NCBI RefSeq assembly: GCF_030936135.1
Contig: NC_082637.1
Location: 13,963,001-14,027,000, forward strand
DNA length: 64,000 nt
Source: Gavia stellata
Taxonomy: Eukaryota > Chordata > Aves > Gaviiformes > Gaviidae
Direction: 5' to 3'
Below the pieces are notes generated by a model. It saw nothing but the letters and a program-made list of their open reading frames with translations. It made no database searches and was not told the origin of the DNA. The translations under genes and the position numbers were made by a program. This document shows, in pieces, positions 17,771-31,500 of this stretch (positions within the stretch are counted from its first letter, which is position 1; every line of letters begins with the position of its first letter).

Positions 17771-20700
17771 TTTTGATAACACGTTTCTCTGCTCCATAGT
17801 TGACAGGGTTGAAAAAACTTGCTGGTTTAATCCCTTAGTCAAAACACAATAGGAGAAAATAAGTAAAAGCCTGTTGATTGTGTTTCACAAAACCCAAGCT
17901 GACGGTGTATTTTTTTTTCCTGCTGATTAACTGCCGTTTTGAAGACCTGCTGGTAGTGAGAACCTCTGAGGGGGTGCTGAGATTGTGCTCATTTGCAGCA
18001 AGGAGAAAACTGAAAAGGTTAAACACCCATATGATGAGGAAAAATTGCTCACTGTCTAGACACAGCTATTAACAACTCTGTCTGCAGAAGGTCACAAACA
18101 TTATGAGGGACGTAGTGTTACATTTGGAGAAGGAATCGGTGTACTCATAGACTCCTTAGGGGTAAAAAATAGCCTGTGTCAGGCTCCCTGGTCCTCTCTG
18201 GCAGCAGTAAGCCGAACACGCAGGATCAGGGCCGATGGCAATGGCAGCCCGTACAAGTTGGCGCAAAAGAGCATGGAAAATGGAGAGAAGGCCCTGCTCT
18301 GCCCATGGATAGATCACTGAGCAAGAATGAGTAAATGCATGGTTTCCTGACAAAAGCAGAAAATTATTTTAGGCGATTACTAGAGTAATAACATTTGCAT
18401 CCTGGCGGGCTGCTTATCTTTCATCGACAGGTACTTCCTGGTACTAAACCATAGCTTGTGCAAGACTTCGTGTACGCTTTATTTCTCCCATCTGGCAACT
18501 GGCTGTACATTAATGCACAAGCAGGAAACAATACTTACTTAATCGTTCAGTGATTCAGAAATATTGACTTTGTGACAACGTAACATCCCCCCGCCTGCTA
18601 TCTTTGTTTTGTGACTCAATCTCCAGAGGCCTCCTGGGAACACAGAAGCGATAAGGGGCTCCGAATATGACCTGGGTGCCGGCGCAGGAGGAGCAGCCCC
18701 TGCCGTCTGCCAGCACACACTGCAAAGGTGAAACGGAGACGTTGAGGGCTGGAGAAATAATTCTCACGGAACAACAACGCCGCCCTTGAAATTCAGCATC
18801 CCACCTGAGTAAAGCAGTTCCTCAGATGCAGAATTGGCATGGACTTCCAGAGGGGTGCACGTAGATTGGAACAGCAAGGATGGGCTCTTGAAAGCAAAAG
18901 AATACGTTAATTTAACATCTGGATGCTCAGCTGCCTTCTGCTGACTTTCCTGCCCTCTGCCAGTGAGCCCAGGCATACACATACACACACGGATGGTCAA
19001 TCTACCTTCCACACACTCCTCTGTAAACTGGAGTGTGCCCTGTCTGAGCTGGTATAGGACTTATGAATCCGAACAATTATTAATTCATCAGAAGTCTGGA
19101 ATTTTTCCTCCTTTTTTTCTAACTAGCTCTGAACACATAACTGTTTGATTTTTGTTTTGTTCAGTCTGAACAGCCTGAACTGTCTGTTCAGTTTCTGGTT
19201 CAGCCCCGGACTGAATCTGCTAAGAAAAAAATCTATAAAATCCAATATGATCTATAGGCTCATGACAGAGACTGAGATCCTGTCAATTTAAGTTTCCAAA
19301 AACTCAGATTTCTTGTTGAATTTGGTCAGGAGGGAAGGTATAAGAAATGCCTTATAAGCATTGTAAGAAGTGTCTAAAAGAAGGGAAGCCACTGGGTGTT
19401 GTGCCATAGTTTACATGCAGTAGCATTGTTTCTTAATGTGCTACGTGTGACCATCACTGCTGAGAAGTTCTCCAGCAGTGAGAAGTGCAGGTATGAACAC
19501 ATCCGCTTGTACTTGGTAGGGGAATCAGCATGGTGTTTAATTTTCAATACAACTAAACTAAATTAGCAGGTTAAAAAAAAAAAAAAAAAGGCAAGCATGA
19601 AGTATCAGAACACTATGCACCAACTAATTTTACAGGATAAACCTTTGGGATTGTTCCTGTCATTAATATTGAGAAAGTTTCACATACACCAAAAAAGAAA
19701 TCCCCATGGTAAGTAGCATTGTCAAGGGAAAAGTATTCCCATTTTAAACCAAGTTATAATCCCATTAAATTGAACTCCCAATGCAAATAAAATGCTTTTA
19801 TATCCAAAAATGCTGTCTCCCTGGTTTGTAGTTATACAGCTGAAATTAATTGTGCTCAAGATTTTTCTCTGGAGCTGAGACCAGCTGGCATATGCAGACC
19901 ATGCCCATGCTACTGAACTCCTTCCAAAGAGGGTGGTCACATCCAGCCCACCTGGTGGGGACAGTCCCCAGCCCTGCTCCTAACAGAGATGCAGCCCAGT
20001 CTCTCCACATGGCTCTGACCCCACAGGAGTGAACCTCAGCTCATCCCTCCAGGCTGAGGAGCCTTTCCAGCCCGACAGATTGCTCTGCCTGGCATTCTTC
20101 GGCATTCCTTACCTTTACCTTGTCTTACCTTACCTTTTCCCCTCACTCTGGGGAAGCACAAACAGATTTACTTTTTTTAACACTATGTCTGCTGTTAAAG
20201 GCATGTATCGCTTGACAAGTTTTTTAAGGTGATTTGAGATTAGGAGCGTTCCAGAAAAGGGGGTAGTTATTTTGAAATTTTTTTTTCTTGCAAATCTACC
20301 ACAAATCTGTTTTCATTTCGAGAATGGAAAATGAAAATGCTAGATACTTCAGCTTTTTAAGAAGTTCAGCAACTAATGTTTACCAAAAATGAATTATTTT
20401 TATACTGTGCCTTGAAATAATGAAACTTCAATTTTTTAAATATTTCAGGCAAAGTGGAAAAGACCTAACGTTGTGGGGGTTTGGTTTTTTTAATTGTCTC
20501 ATGTTTCTCAAAAATATTGACAAGCTTCTGTCAACGACAGTCAAACAATGCAATGGAAGTGTGACATGCATGAGAAACTTCTGTGCTCAACCCCCTCTCT
20601 CTTTCCTCCAGAGAAGAAAACAGTTAAATGGACCCAGCATTTAGTAGGATCAAATACGTTCTGATGCTGAAAAGCTGTGCTGGATCACTGCAGAGAGGGG

Positions 20701-22059
20701 GTGGTAAGGAAGAACAGGAAAGCAGCCTGCGGCTTGCTGCAACCAAAACCAGAACAATCCGTTCTCAGTAAAGAGGGTAACGAGAAGGGAGCCAAAACCA
20801 GAGAGGAGAAGATTTCAGTTAGCTGCTCCTCAAAGAGGCCTCCCTAAAGATGATACCCCCTAAAGTGCTGGAATAGGCTGGGGAAAGAAGAGTGGTTGTG
20901 AAGTGTCTGCTCTTGGGACAGGCACATGCCAAGAGGGGAACCCTTGATCATTTTTTGACGTCCCTCCCAGTCCTCCGAAATGTGGATTTTTACAGGTACA
21001 TGGGATCATGCAGGCACAATTAGGCAGGAGGGAAAAAGGTGGTAAGGAAGCAATGTCAGTAGTTGTACAGGAGAGGGCAGAGGCTCTTTCTTCTAGGACA
21101 TGGACAAAACATTGCTGCAGGAGTAGCTGGAGGCTGCGGGGAGTAGAAGCTGTATTAGTTGACAGAGGAATACTTCGCCTGTCAGCCCGTGGAGCCTGTC
21201 TGACTGCAGCTATTAATTCAGTCTGTGTGGTATCCTTTCTAAAATAAGCACAAATAGGATGTATTTTTTGTTGTTGTTCTCTGGATCTTCCTCTCCGAAT
21301 TACCAGGGACTGTTTTGGTTCTTGTCTCCAGAAACTTGCTGGTGGCATATGAGTCAGATGCTTTTCCCTACCAGGGCACACTTGACGTGGCAGCACGTTT
21401 CAGCACAGGCCTACCTACCCCAACAGCCACCTTCTCATTCGCTGTACTCACCAACACGCTGGTGACAGACCATTGGTCTAGAGGTCCCAAGTTTCCTTCT
21501 CTCCATGGCCTGCTCACTTCAGAAGTGACTTTTGTCACCCAGAAGGATTAGCTATTGTCTGGGTCCTCTGCGCATGTTGAGCCCTGAGATGGTGCCACCT
21601 TGGCGAAGATCTTGTTTCTCTGGCTGCAAAGAGCAGATCTGTACAGGGATGAGTCAACAGACTAAAGACCCAGGGCCAGACCTCAGAACAGATTAATGCC
21701 AAGTACTGGCATTTACCCTCTCCTAATGCTGCAGTCCCCAAAACCTTGTGGCTTGTGACCACCAGAACCTGAACATTCAACGCCTTCAGAAGTGCTGCTG
21801 TTCAAAGAGGGTGTCTCCCAGTTCTGACCTGGTCCCAGAAATAGTGAAAGCCCAACCATATGTACTTAGGGCCATTTTAGCCACCAGGAACACCCCAGGT
21901 GTCTGCATAGAGCTACACAGGACTTTCCTGAGCTCTCCTCAGAAAAGAGCTGAAGGGATGGCAGAATGCCTAATGGTACTACATGCTGGCATTTAGGCAA
22001 CTGAATTACCCTCTAGCTGTCTCTTCTGTAGAATTACAGCATTGCAAGAGCATTTAAAG

Positions 22060-22325
22060 TTAAAAAACAGTTTGTTTGGGTCAGCCCAAAAGTCTGCTGG
22101 CCCAATCTCTTAATCCTGACAGTGGCTGGCAGCCACTGTTGGGATATAAGCACTGGGCATGCCTGTAGATTTCTCCCCCATCTGCCCTCCAGCAACGAGC
22201 CATTTCCCAGCTTCCTGAACTGAAAGTTGCACCTACAGAACTATTCTCCATGAGTTTCTCTAGCCCCTCTTTGAACCCATTAACACATTGGCCCTTGTGA
22301 AAATCTCACAGTAACAAATACCACA
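22060..22325 (+). repeat. Old sauropsid interspersed repeat, probably CR1-related
   Basis: Contains the sequence type gggtcagcccaaaagtc...tggcccaa...tcctgacagtggctgg, followed by acaagcgctgagttg-like text. This recurs in reptile and bird genomes in families ending in a CR1-like 3' part. Family not named; assigned from memory of the consensus style. Confidence 0.45.
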
Positions 22326-24935
22326 AGCGCTGAGTTGTCATATCCTGCAGGTCACATCTGGTGTTGCAAGCAGCCATTCAGATTTTGGGGCACCCTCACT
22401 GATGAATGAGGACTGGAAGGCAAGAGATGATGTGGTTGACAAAGTCCAGCAAGAGTGTCCAACAGGCTTGCCAACCTCGTGGTGTGGGCTTTAACCCAGG
22501 TTTGCTGGGACTCATGACCAAAGGCTGAGGAGAAGGAGAGGCATGGGATGGCCCTAACATTTTCCAGCTGAAAGCAGCACTGCTGCCATAGAATTCAAGT
22601 GTCGACATAGCACAGATGAACATGCACAAGAAGAACAGAAGGAATTACAAGTCTAAGCACACTCCTCCTTTAGTAGTTTCTTCCTGTTTGCCTGGTGTAG
22701 GACTCAGACTTACAGGTGTGTAATTCCAGGCTAGGTCACCAGACATGGCTTTCTGAGGATGCTACTTTTTAGCCTTGGTGGGATTAAATCTGTTTAGCAC
22801 CTGGTATACCTTCATAAGTCTCTAAATTTTATGCCCCCAGGAAGGTGTCTCTCTTAAAATAAGTGCATGCATTCCCTATCTAAACAGCGGACACCCATAG
22901 GTGCCTTTGACACCCTCCAGGCAAGCCCAAGGGAGTTTGGTGTCCATTTCCCCCAAACCTTCCAGGCAGCAAGGCTCTCACAGACGTTCATAATGCTCAG
23001 CAGAGAGATGGGGGCTCTGCTGTCACAGCCTGGAGTACAGATCTGAGCCCAAAGCTCTCACAGGGCACGTATAACGGATAAAGATGAGGACAGATTCCCT
23101 CTCCGCTGTCTGCTGGCTCCCTATAGTTTGGCTTTTGGATTGTTTTTTCCAGTATCATCCTCCAGCATCCAGTCTGGGCATGCTCCTCATTACTGGAGGA
23201 AGCAGATCACTGAGACAGGAGACTACAGCTAGACCATGTGAACTTCTGCGGCTTTGTAAATGCTGACTAGGAGAAACTGCCAAACCCCACTTTCTCGGGA
23301 CTTTGGCAGCAAAACTAGTGTTTCTCAGATATCAGTGAGACTGAAATAACAGGCTCAGATGCTGCAGTCCCTGTAGCTCGGAGGTCATTTCCATTTTAGC
23401 AAAAATCACATCCTTGTGACTCTCTCAATTTGAGGTGATGGGGGCGGGGGGAGAAAGTCTGCTAGCAGGTGAGAAGGGGAAGAGTCTCATGGACTTTCCC
23501 TTTCAAAGGCAATCCTGTGTTTGCTTTTCACTGTAAATTAAGGCAAAAACACATTTGAAATTTCTGGTGAAAAAGCTTTTGGCAACGCAGTTTCAGGTAA
23601 GTTGCAATGTCCAGTTCTGATAAACCCAAAGTGCTTTGGCTCTGGCATGGATCTTACTGCACATTGCCAGCCAGCCATCATTGAAACAATGAAACACAAA
23701 GATTTTCTCTTTCCCCTCCAGCTTTTGATATGCAAAACTAAACCCAAAACAAAACATCTACCCTGGTTTTAAAATTCTGGGGTTTTTTCATGCTTCTTAA
23801 CATGGAATGATGTACAGAGAATTCCTTTCAGTAGCGGCACATGATCTCAATCCTGCAGGCTTCCTCTCTCCCACACAGCAGTTTTGGAAATCAAATTAGA
23901 GATGTCTTTCTATACTGTTCTGTCTCCTCCTGTTATGATGGCATTATATGCTTCAGCCAAACGGATCTTACTTTAAAAGTCCTTTTTAAAAAGAATTCAC
24001 ATGAAGGAGTGCATCTAAACTAGTTCCATCTGCTTACTATTCCATGTGTTACAAGCCACTGAAATGAAAAAACCCACAGTGCTGAGAAGATTATCTTACA
24101 GGCAAGATTTTCTCATGCCTTTGACACAAACAATTCAAACCTTTGACACCCGTTTGGCACCATAGTCCTAGTGGTAGGAAAGGTCCTGAAATACATGTTT
24201 GTGCACCAAAAGCTTAATTCGGTGCAGGATGATACGGGAGGTTAAAAAACCCAAGACCTGTTCCTTGCTTTGCCGCTCCACTCATAGCTACCAATCTCTG
24301 AAACTTCCAAAATCTGGATAATCTCTTGGTGAACACCCAACTAGAGACATATGGACTTGCATTGGACGTACCATATCATAAAAATTTAAAGGAGTCCTCC
24401 ACACCATAGTGTGCCTTATTCCCCGAGAAGCAGGCAAGAAACGTTGGGAAGTGCAGCAGCGTAGCCCTGCAACCTGGCATTGCCATTGCTGGCAACAGGC
24501 CACCAGCTTTGCAGTGAGCTTGCAGAGCTTGAGGATAAGTCCCGCCAGGCTTGCTTTGTCTGAACTTCGCTTGATCTGCCTGTAGCTTTGTTTTACTTCC
24601 TCCTGTGACAGCAATTTCTCTAACTGACCAGCTGCCTATAGTAATTTGTTTTGTTTATCTTTGTATGGTGAAGTTTTATATAGATAGCAGTAACTAGTAG
24701 TAATTCTATGTATAATGAGATGTTCATGACTAACACAATACAGGGTTGAGAAATACCAGACTGCAGAGGCCTTCAGAAGTGGAGACGCAGGATGCAGCGT
24801 AGAGCAGTACAGGCATGACATGATAAAATCTGGGGAACAGGCTTGGCTTTGGAGACCCCACAGCTCCTCACCAATGGTCAGTTAGAGCAATGCAGACCTG
24901 GAGCTGGACAAAACTGGGTTTTTCTCTTTACTGGC

Positions 24936-25535
24936 TGTGCTGGTTTTGCCTGGGATAGTTAATTTTCTTCGTAGTAGCTAGTATGGGGCTGTGGGGCTGT
25001 GTTTTGGATTTGTGCTGGAAACAGTGTTAATACACAGGGATGTTTCAGTCACTGCTGAGCAGTGCTTACACAGAGTCAAGGCCTTTTCTGCTCCTCACCC
25101 CACCCCACCAGTGAGTGGGCTGGGGGTGCACGGGAAGCTGGGAGGGGACACAGCTGGGACAGCTGACCCCAACTGACCAAAGGGATATTCCATACCATAT
25201 GATGTCATGCTCAGCGTATAAAGCTGGGGGAAGAAGAAGGAAGGTAGGGACATTTGGAGAGATGGCATTTGTCTTCCCAAGTAACCGTTACACGTGATGG
25301 AGCCCTGCTTTCCTGGAGATGGCTGAGCACCTGCCTGCCCATGGGAAGTGGTGAATGAATTCCTTGTTTTGATTTGCTTGCCTGCGCGGCTTTTGCTTTA
25401 CCTATTAAACTGTCTTTATCTCAACCCACGAGTTTTCTCACTTTTACTCTTCTGATTCTCTCCTCCACCCCACCTGGGGGGAGTGAGCGAGCGGCTGGGT
25501 GGTGCTTAGTTGCCGGCTGGGACTAAACCACAACA
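24936..25535 (+). mobile_element. Solo LTR of an endogenous retrovirus (600 bp)
   Basis: Begins TGTGCTGG and ends CCACAACA (TG...CA ends), flanked by near-matching 5-bp duplications, ctggc and ctggg. It contains TATAAA at 25217-25222 and an ATTAAA poly(A) signal at 25404-25409 in the expected order, which fixes the plus orientation. The sequence style and 5-bp duplication resemble the avian ERVL-type LTRs. No internal retroviral coding region is adjacent, so it arose by LTR-LTR recombination. It lies in the CAPSL-LMBRD2 interval. Confidence 0.85.
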
Positions 25536-28500
25536 CTGGGATAGCAAATAGAAGAAGGAAATAAACAAGACCTTGAGCGTAACAGAAGGCAGGAAAGATG
25601 AGCATGAGGGCCTCTTTAAACTCAGCTCCTAGCAAGGGTCAAAAGGCACTCTGTAACATTACTCCTGCTCTTTCCGAGGTATGTCACGCATGTCGCCAGC
25701 TGCGAACTGCAGTAACTTGAAGTTTGACTGTTATGTTGTGTGTGGTTATTTTCACATCCACAGAGTTGTGGTCTGTCCCAGAAGTGAGATTGCTTTGCCA
25801 CTTCCAAGTATTTCCCTTGAAATGGGATGGTGGTTTTTTTCTTAGCTGGTAAGTTAGGCAGGTGATGTCTCTCTCCATACTGGCTGCAGGGTAGCAATGC
25901 CTTTGTGCATGCCACTCACTCGACACTTCATCCCTGTTTAGTGTATAATCAAGAATGATTTTAAATAGAGGTGATAGCATGTGTTGGTTATGCCCAGCAG
26001 ATTTGGCATCAGTTATTTGGATCTTCCAGCAAAGATCCTCCTGTCCAGCTTGTGAGGAAATATGCCCCAGCTGTGACATGCTCTTCCCTTCACATCAGCA
26101 AGCTTCGTTCTGCTTCTGTTTGCCCTCTAGTTTAACAGCTGCTGGGGAAAAAAGTCTCCCTTAACCTCCCCCAAAATGCACACAAGCTTTTCTTCCATAA
26201 CCCAGCTGCTCTTGTCCAGCTGCAGGTTAGGTGGGAGTGCCACCAGGAGCAGGAGACCACAGCTCCCAGGCAATCATTCATGACCCCGCCTTGCACAGTG
26301 CAGTAGACATCTACATAGCTTGTGTAGGAAGGGACCGAGGAGCATTGTATGGTGGCACAGTTGTGCAGGCACACACTAGAGAAGACATCCGATAGGGAAA
26401 TGCAGAGAAGTAAGCCAACACAATGCTGCAGAAATGGTAGCAGGATTCCCAGAACTTTTCTAGCTCCACAGGCTAAGTTACAATGTGTTACCGACCCTCC
26501 TTTGTTTCGAGACCTTCTCCACTATTCAAGACATAATTTCACTCCCTAGCAAAGTTTCTGCTGATTTTAGAAGTGTGGTATCTAATACATGCATTTATGC
26601 CTGATGCAAGAGATGAAGCATCCAACATCCGTACTTCTCCCTGAAGTTAGTCACCTGAGCCATAACCATTTACACTAGCTAATGTTCTTACTCTGTGTCT
26701 CACTGCGTAGCTCCACTACGGACACTGATGTTGATGGGGACCCTGCCACAGCACAAACCACTAGCAGCAACCAGGAAGCAGTCATTTACACAGCACCAAG
26801 GCTAGGATACTGGCACGAGTCAGCATTTAAATGTTTGTAAACTGGTTTTTCCAGCTGAAGACTTGTCCTTTTTAAAACCGAGTTGGTAAAATTGTCTCAA
26901 ATGGATTTACGCTAGTGAAAAATGTAGCTCAGCCATATGAACAAGCAACCAGACTACAAATACTGCCATGTTTCTGATACACCATTCCTGCATTTGAGGC
27001 CAGACAATGCTAAGAAGAATTTGTTAACATTGTCTACCCAGCAATTGCATAATCTGGCATGTTTGTTATCTACAGGAGGAAGTCACTATCTTCGGATGGA
27101 TGAAACCTCACAAGTCTTTGCACAAACAGTCATACGATCCGGATGTCACCAAAGATGGCTGTTTTGATGATGCCAAGAAAAAAAAAACAAAAAAACCCCA
27201 GCTCACATAGTAACAACAAAAAGTAACGAACATTTCTCAGAATAGAATATTACAAGAATAATGTGGATCCTAATTATACTACTACTGTAAATATTAAGTA
27301 AGCTCTAATAACGGTGCATTTGGGCTCTCAACAGTTGCCTCTGCCAAGGACAGAGGCTGCAGTGCTACACTGCAGTCCATGGTGTGTTACTCACCACAAC
27401 TTCCTTGACCACAAGAGGCTCTGCCAAGCGGCACCTTCAGCATGCAAGTTCAGCTCTGCCTCTGATGTCACCTGGTGTCACTCCCTGCCCGCACTGCCTG
27501 AGCTGGCACAGCCCTGTCCGGCCATCACCAACATGGCACATAGCATCAAGAAGGAAGGTGGGAGCAGAGTCCTGAGACTGCGTCAGCTGCTTTCAGCAAT
27601 GTTTTGACACAAATGTCAAATAAACACTCCTAACTGCACTATTACCCCAGTGCCTGGTTGCCTATAGGGAACCAGACCTCCTTTAGCCAAAAGAAAAACA
27701 GAGGGCCCTGGACCTTTGGAAAATTTGGGGCTTCAAGCTTATCTTGATTTGTCATTACATGGCACAAATCAGTGCCTGTTTCTTAGTTAGGGACAAAGTG
27801 GGTAAAGTGGGAGGATGAGGACACAGAGACTTACCAGCAGCCAGTGGATCTTTCAGAGAGGTTTGGTGCTTGACATCTAGCTGTTCTCTGACTGTCATTG
27901 TCACAACTGGGACCCAAATCAGAATAAACTGGGAACTCTTTGCCTCCTTTTGCCCCAGAGGTGTGAAAAAGAAAGTGTTACTCATTCCTCATTTTCGAAG
28001 AAAAGTTTAATTTTAGCCTCCAAAGAGTCCAAAGGAAAAAGAAATGGAGGCTGAGTTAAAGACAGTATGTTAAAAATGTCTTCGCTTTGAAAATATTAGA
28101 AGTATCATGTGCGTTAAAATAGGAGTAGTCCAATCCCTACCAAAGTACTAAGTACTCTGGTGGCCAGGAGTGCACTGTTTAACATAAAAGAGGGTTTGCC
28201 AGCAACACTGACAGGTTTGTGGAGGGCAGGTACACAGTCTTGGTGATTTCTGTGTACAGTTCCTTAAGCAGCTTGGATTATCTGCAAAGCCCATCAGCAT
28301 TCCTCAGTCCCAGACAGTGGCTTCTTAAATACTAGGCTTTAAATAATGAAGTAAAGCTGCAAAAGTAATTCAGTGGAAATTCTCTCTCCCTTCCCCATGC
28401 ACATACAGTTCTTTACCATGTTATTCCTTGGCAAAGCTAATGCTGCAAGATAAAACAGACTTTAGATAAACACATTCACAGAATTAAGTCGTGCAGTTTC

Positions 28501-31500
28501 AAGTCCAGGGATTTCCCTGGTGGATCTTGTGGTTTGAATAAAATACAAAACATTTCTAAGCATGAAATTCAGGTCAGTGTAGTTCTCTATCACCAACACT
28601 TCAACATAGGGCTGTTACCCAAACTGAGGCATGTGGAAACAAAAGGAAGCACAAAATGCAATGCATGTCTTATTTAGGTGGTGTAACAATTTCTCTCAAG
28701 GTTTTGGATTTTTGCTTGGGACATCCCTGGTCATCAGTGTCAGAAATCTTCTGTGGGTGGCAGGGGTAAGGCATCAGTCCCCTACCCTAATGTTTAACAC
28801 AGACGTCAGGGAGTGCACTGGAGGAACACTTGGGTGGTATGGTTTCCTTTGCAAAATTTACAAAGCACTTAAATTCATCACCTCGCCCAGGGACTTTCCC
28901 AGTAGATAATTTTCCCGGAATGAGATGATTTGTTTACTTAGGGGTTCCTGACATCTGGCTCTTCTGAACCGTCATGGCTCGGATCCAAACCAGAACGAAC
29001 ACTGAACTCCTCCTTGACCATGCTAAGAGTTCAGTCCAGTCCTTCACTGTTGCAAGGTAAGGGGAGAGGGGGAATCCTCTAGATGAATTCTGCTCTAGTC
29101 TTCCCCAAATCTTGTTCCAGAGTCAGTGTAAAATCTGGGAGACTAGTCTGGGGACAGGCTTTTCAGTTGATGGGGAAGATGAAAGGATCGTTACACCAAG
29201 CTCAGAGGTTTGACGAGTTTGGAGCTATGATGAACAAGCTTCTCATTAAGTGCTTTGGCTGGTGCAGATAGCTAGCTAGCTAGCTACATAGATAGATGCT
29301 TAAATAGATTCTGCCTACCGGCATAACCTGTTGTCTATAAGTTTTCAAGATTGTCCATGGTTTCCTGGGAGGCAGGACTTGGCCTCACTTGAATGCTGAG
29401 GCTATTTCAGGCACTGCAATGCTTATCTTAACTCTGGTCTCTTGAAAAGCAACCCAGGGTTTCCTGTCCTCACGAGCAAAGTGGCGAGCAGTCCAGAAAA
29501 GCATGCTGTGGTGCGGGATGGGAAGAGGCCACTTTCGCGTGCGACAGTCATACATATAGCTGACAAGGGTGCTGCTGAAACAAGGTACATGCTCCTTCTA
29601 TTTAAAGATGCTGTGAAAGTAAGCCAATCTTACAAGTATGGATTTCAGTGGTATCAAGCATCAAGGATTTTTTTTTTCAATCCAGAAGTATTAGTGTGTG
29701 GTTGATTTTTTAATACACTTTATTATTCTTTTCAACAGGATTAATTGAGACATTAACCAAATCTGTTAACTTCTAAACCATTAAAATTTAAAGAATTCAC
29801 AATCTGTAGTCCTGACGAGGAAGTAGCAATTAAAATGCTCAAAAACAATAGCAACCAGTTAAAGAGTCTTGCTTATACAAATAGATGATGTTCAGCCTTT
29901 ACCTGAGCTTTATGAATCAACTGGCATACCAATATTAAAGACCTCAATTCCTTGAAGGAAAAGTTTGGCATAACATGGTTGATGCTTTTAATCATTCTTA
30001 CTCTGCTGTAGAAAAATTAAGGCATGCTCTATCGCAGAGTTCCCTACTGCTAGCTAGCCACAAGCTGGGATAGACAGTCCTATGTCTTGTGTCTCAGAAT
30101 TTCACTCACACTTAGCTTTGGACTTCTGGAGTCATGTGAAGAAGAGGTTTGTGCCTGTCTGATGAGTAACAGCAGAAAGCTGGGAATAGATCAAATTCGA
30201 AAATACCAGCAAAGAAGGCAAAATTAAATCCACTGCAAATCTGACTTTATATAGCATTAACAATTCCCTGAATCTAAGTAGGGTAACACTTTCTATGCTG
30301 TCCTTCTTGATTGTGTGGCAGAAGTAGAAGTGGCAGATAGCAGAGACTTTGGAGGTTTTGTTTTCAAATTAATAGAGATATGAAAAAATATCCAATGAGT
30401 GTAAGCATCCAAGGAAATAACTTGAATCCAGCATTGGTACTGTTGGAAGCAAAGAATTGTTTCACTGACTGTAGTGTTTTATTGCTCTCTGCAAGTGCTG
30501 AAAGACTTCATAGCAAAAATCAAAAAGCTCAGGTTTTGTTAATCGTGACATTGGGTCAGTTACTCTCAGCCTTGCTGCTGAATGCTCTTCTGGAGGAATA
30601 CTGGATTGGCCTATCTAGCCCAAAGCAAATGGGAGTGTCACCTTGCCCTGTCGTTGATGAGCTCAAATTGCCACACTGTGAAAATTACAGCTTGCCCTCC
30701 CTGAAGAGGATCGACTAGCTATGGACTCCAGTAGCTAGAATATGTAGCTAATCTAAAGATTGGTTTCATATTTGTTCTTCATTCAAATAGACTAGTGCAT
30801 TCAGAAAATCTCTGTAACAGTTCCCAGAGAAATAACCATGTAAGACATGGTCTGTTACTGCTGGTGTTAAAAGTCGTCTTCACTTCAGTGAGAGTAGAAT
30901 CAAGCTCTTAACTCCTAAGGCTCAACAGTAATTATTGTTCCTGATAAATTGTGACTGAGCTTTTGATTATATTGCTGCAGCATTTCAACAGCTGTCTGCT
31001 TAAACAGGAAGCAAGTCCATGCCATTTTCTGGAAGTGTTTTTAAAGTTTCTAGCTCTAAATTTGTTACAAATGACTCAGAACCGGCAAGAGGGAACACTG
31101 ACCAAAGTTCACGCTGTAGCCCCCTTTAGCAGGGGGGTCCCACCTCTGTGGATACCTGGGACAGACCCTGCCTACCCACCCGCTCCCCTCAGCCTGCAAA
31201 TCCCAGTCGTGTTGTTCTGCACCAGCTTGGCTGCCCCTTTATAGCACATGAGCATTCAAGCCCGCTCAAGCCTGCAGCCACAGTTTCTGCAAAGTTTATC
31301 ATGCAGAGCCAAAAAGTTTCGGCTGATATGTAAAGGTGTTTTAAGCATTAGTCCAGAAAGCCTGACTTCAACTGTCTGTGTCTTCCCAACCCACCACTGA
31401 ACTGTCTGAGAGGCAGTAACACAAGATATGTCTTTATCTTATTTTGGTGCTCTGAATTGCACCACGCTTGCTCACATTCTCAATCTCTCCCCCAACTTGG

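Noticed and set aside
20860-21396. 178-codon open frame on the minus strand
   Set aside because: No recognisable domain, no signal peptide or splice context, and low-complexity composition typical of a chance frame in GC-richer DNA.
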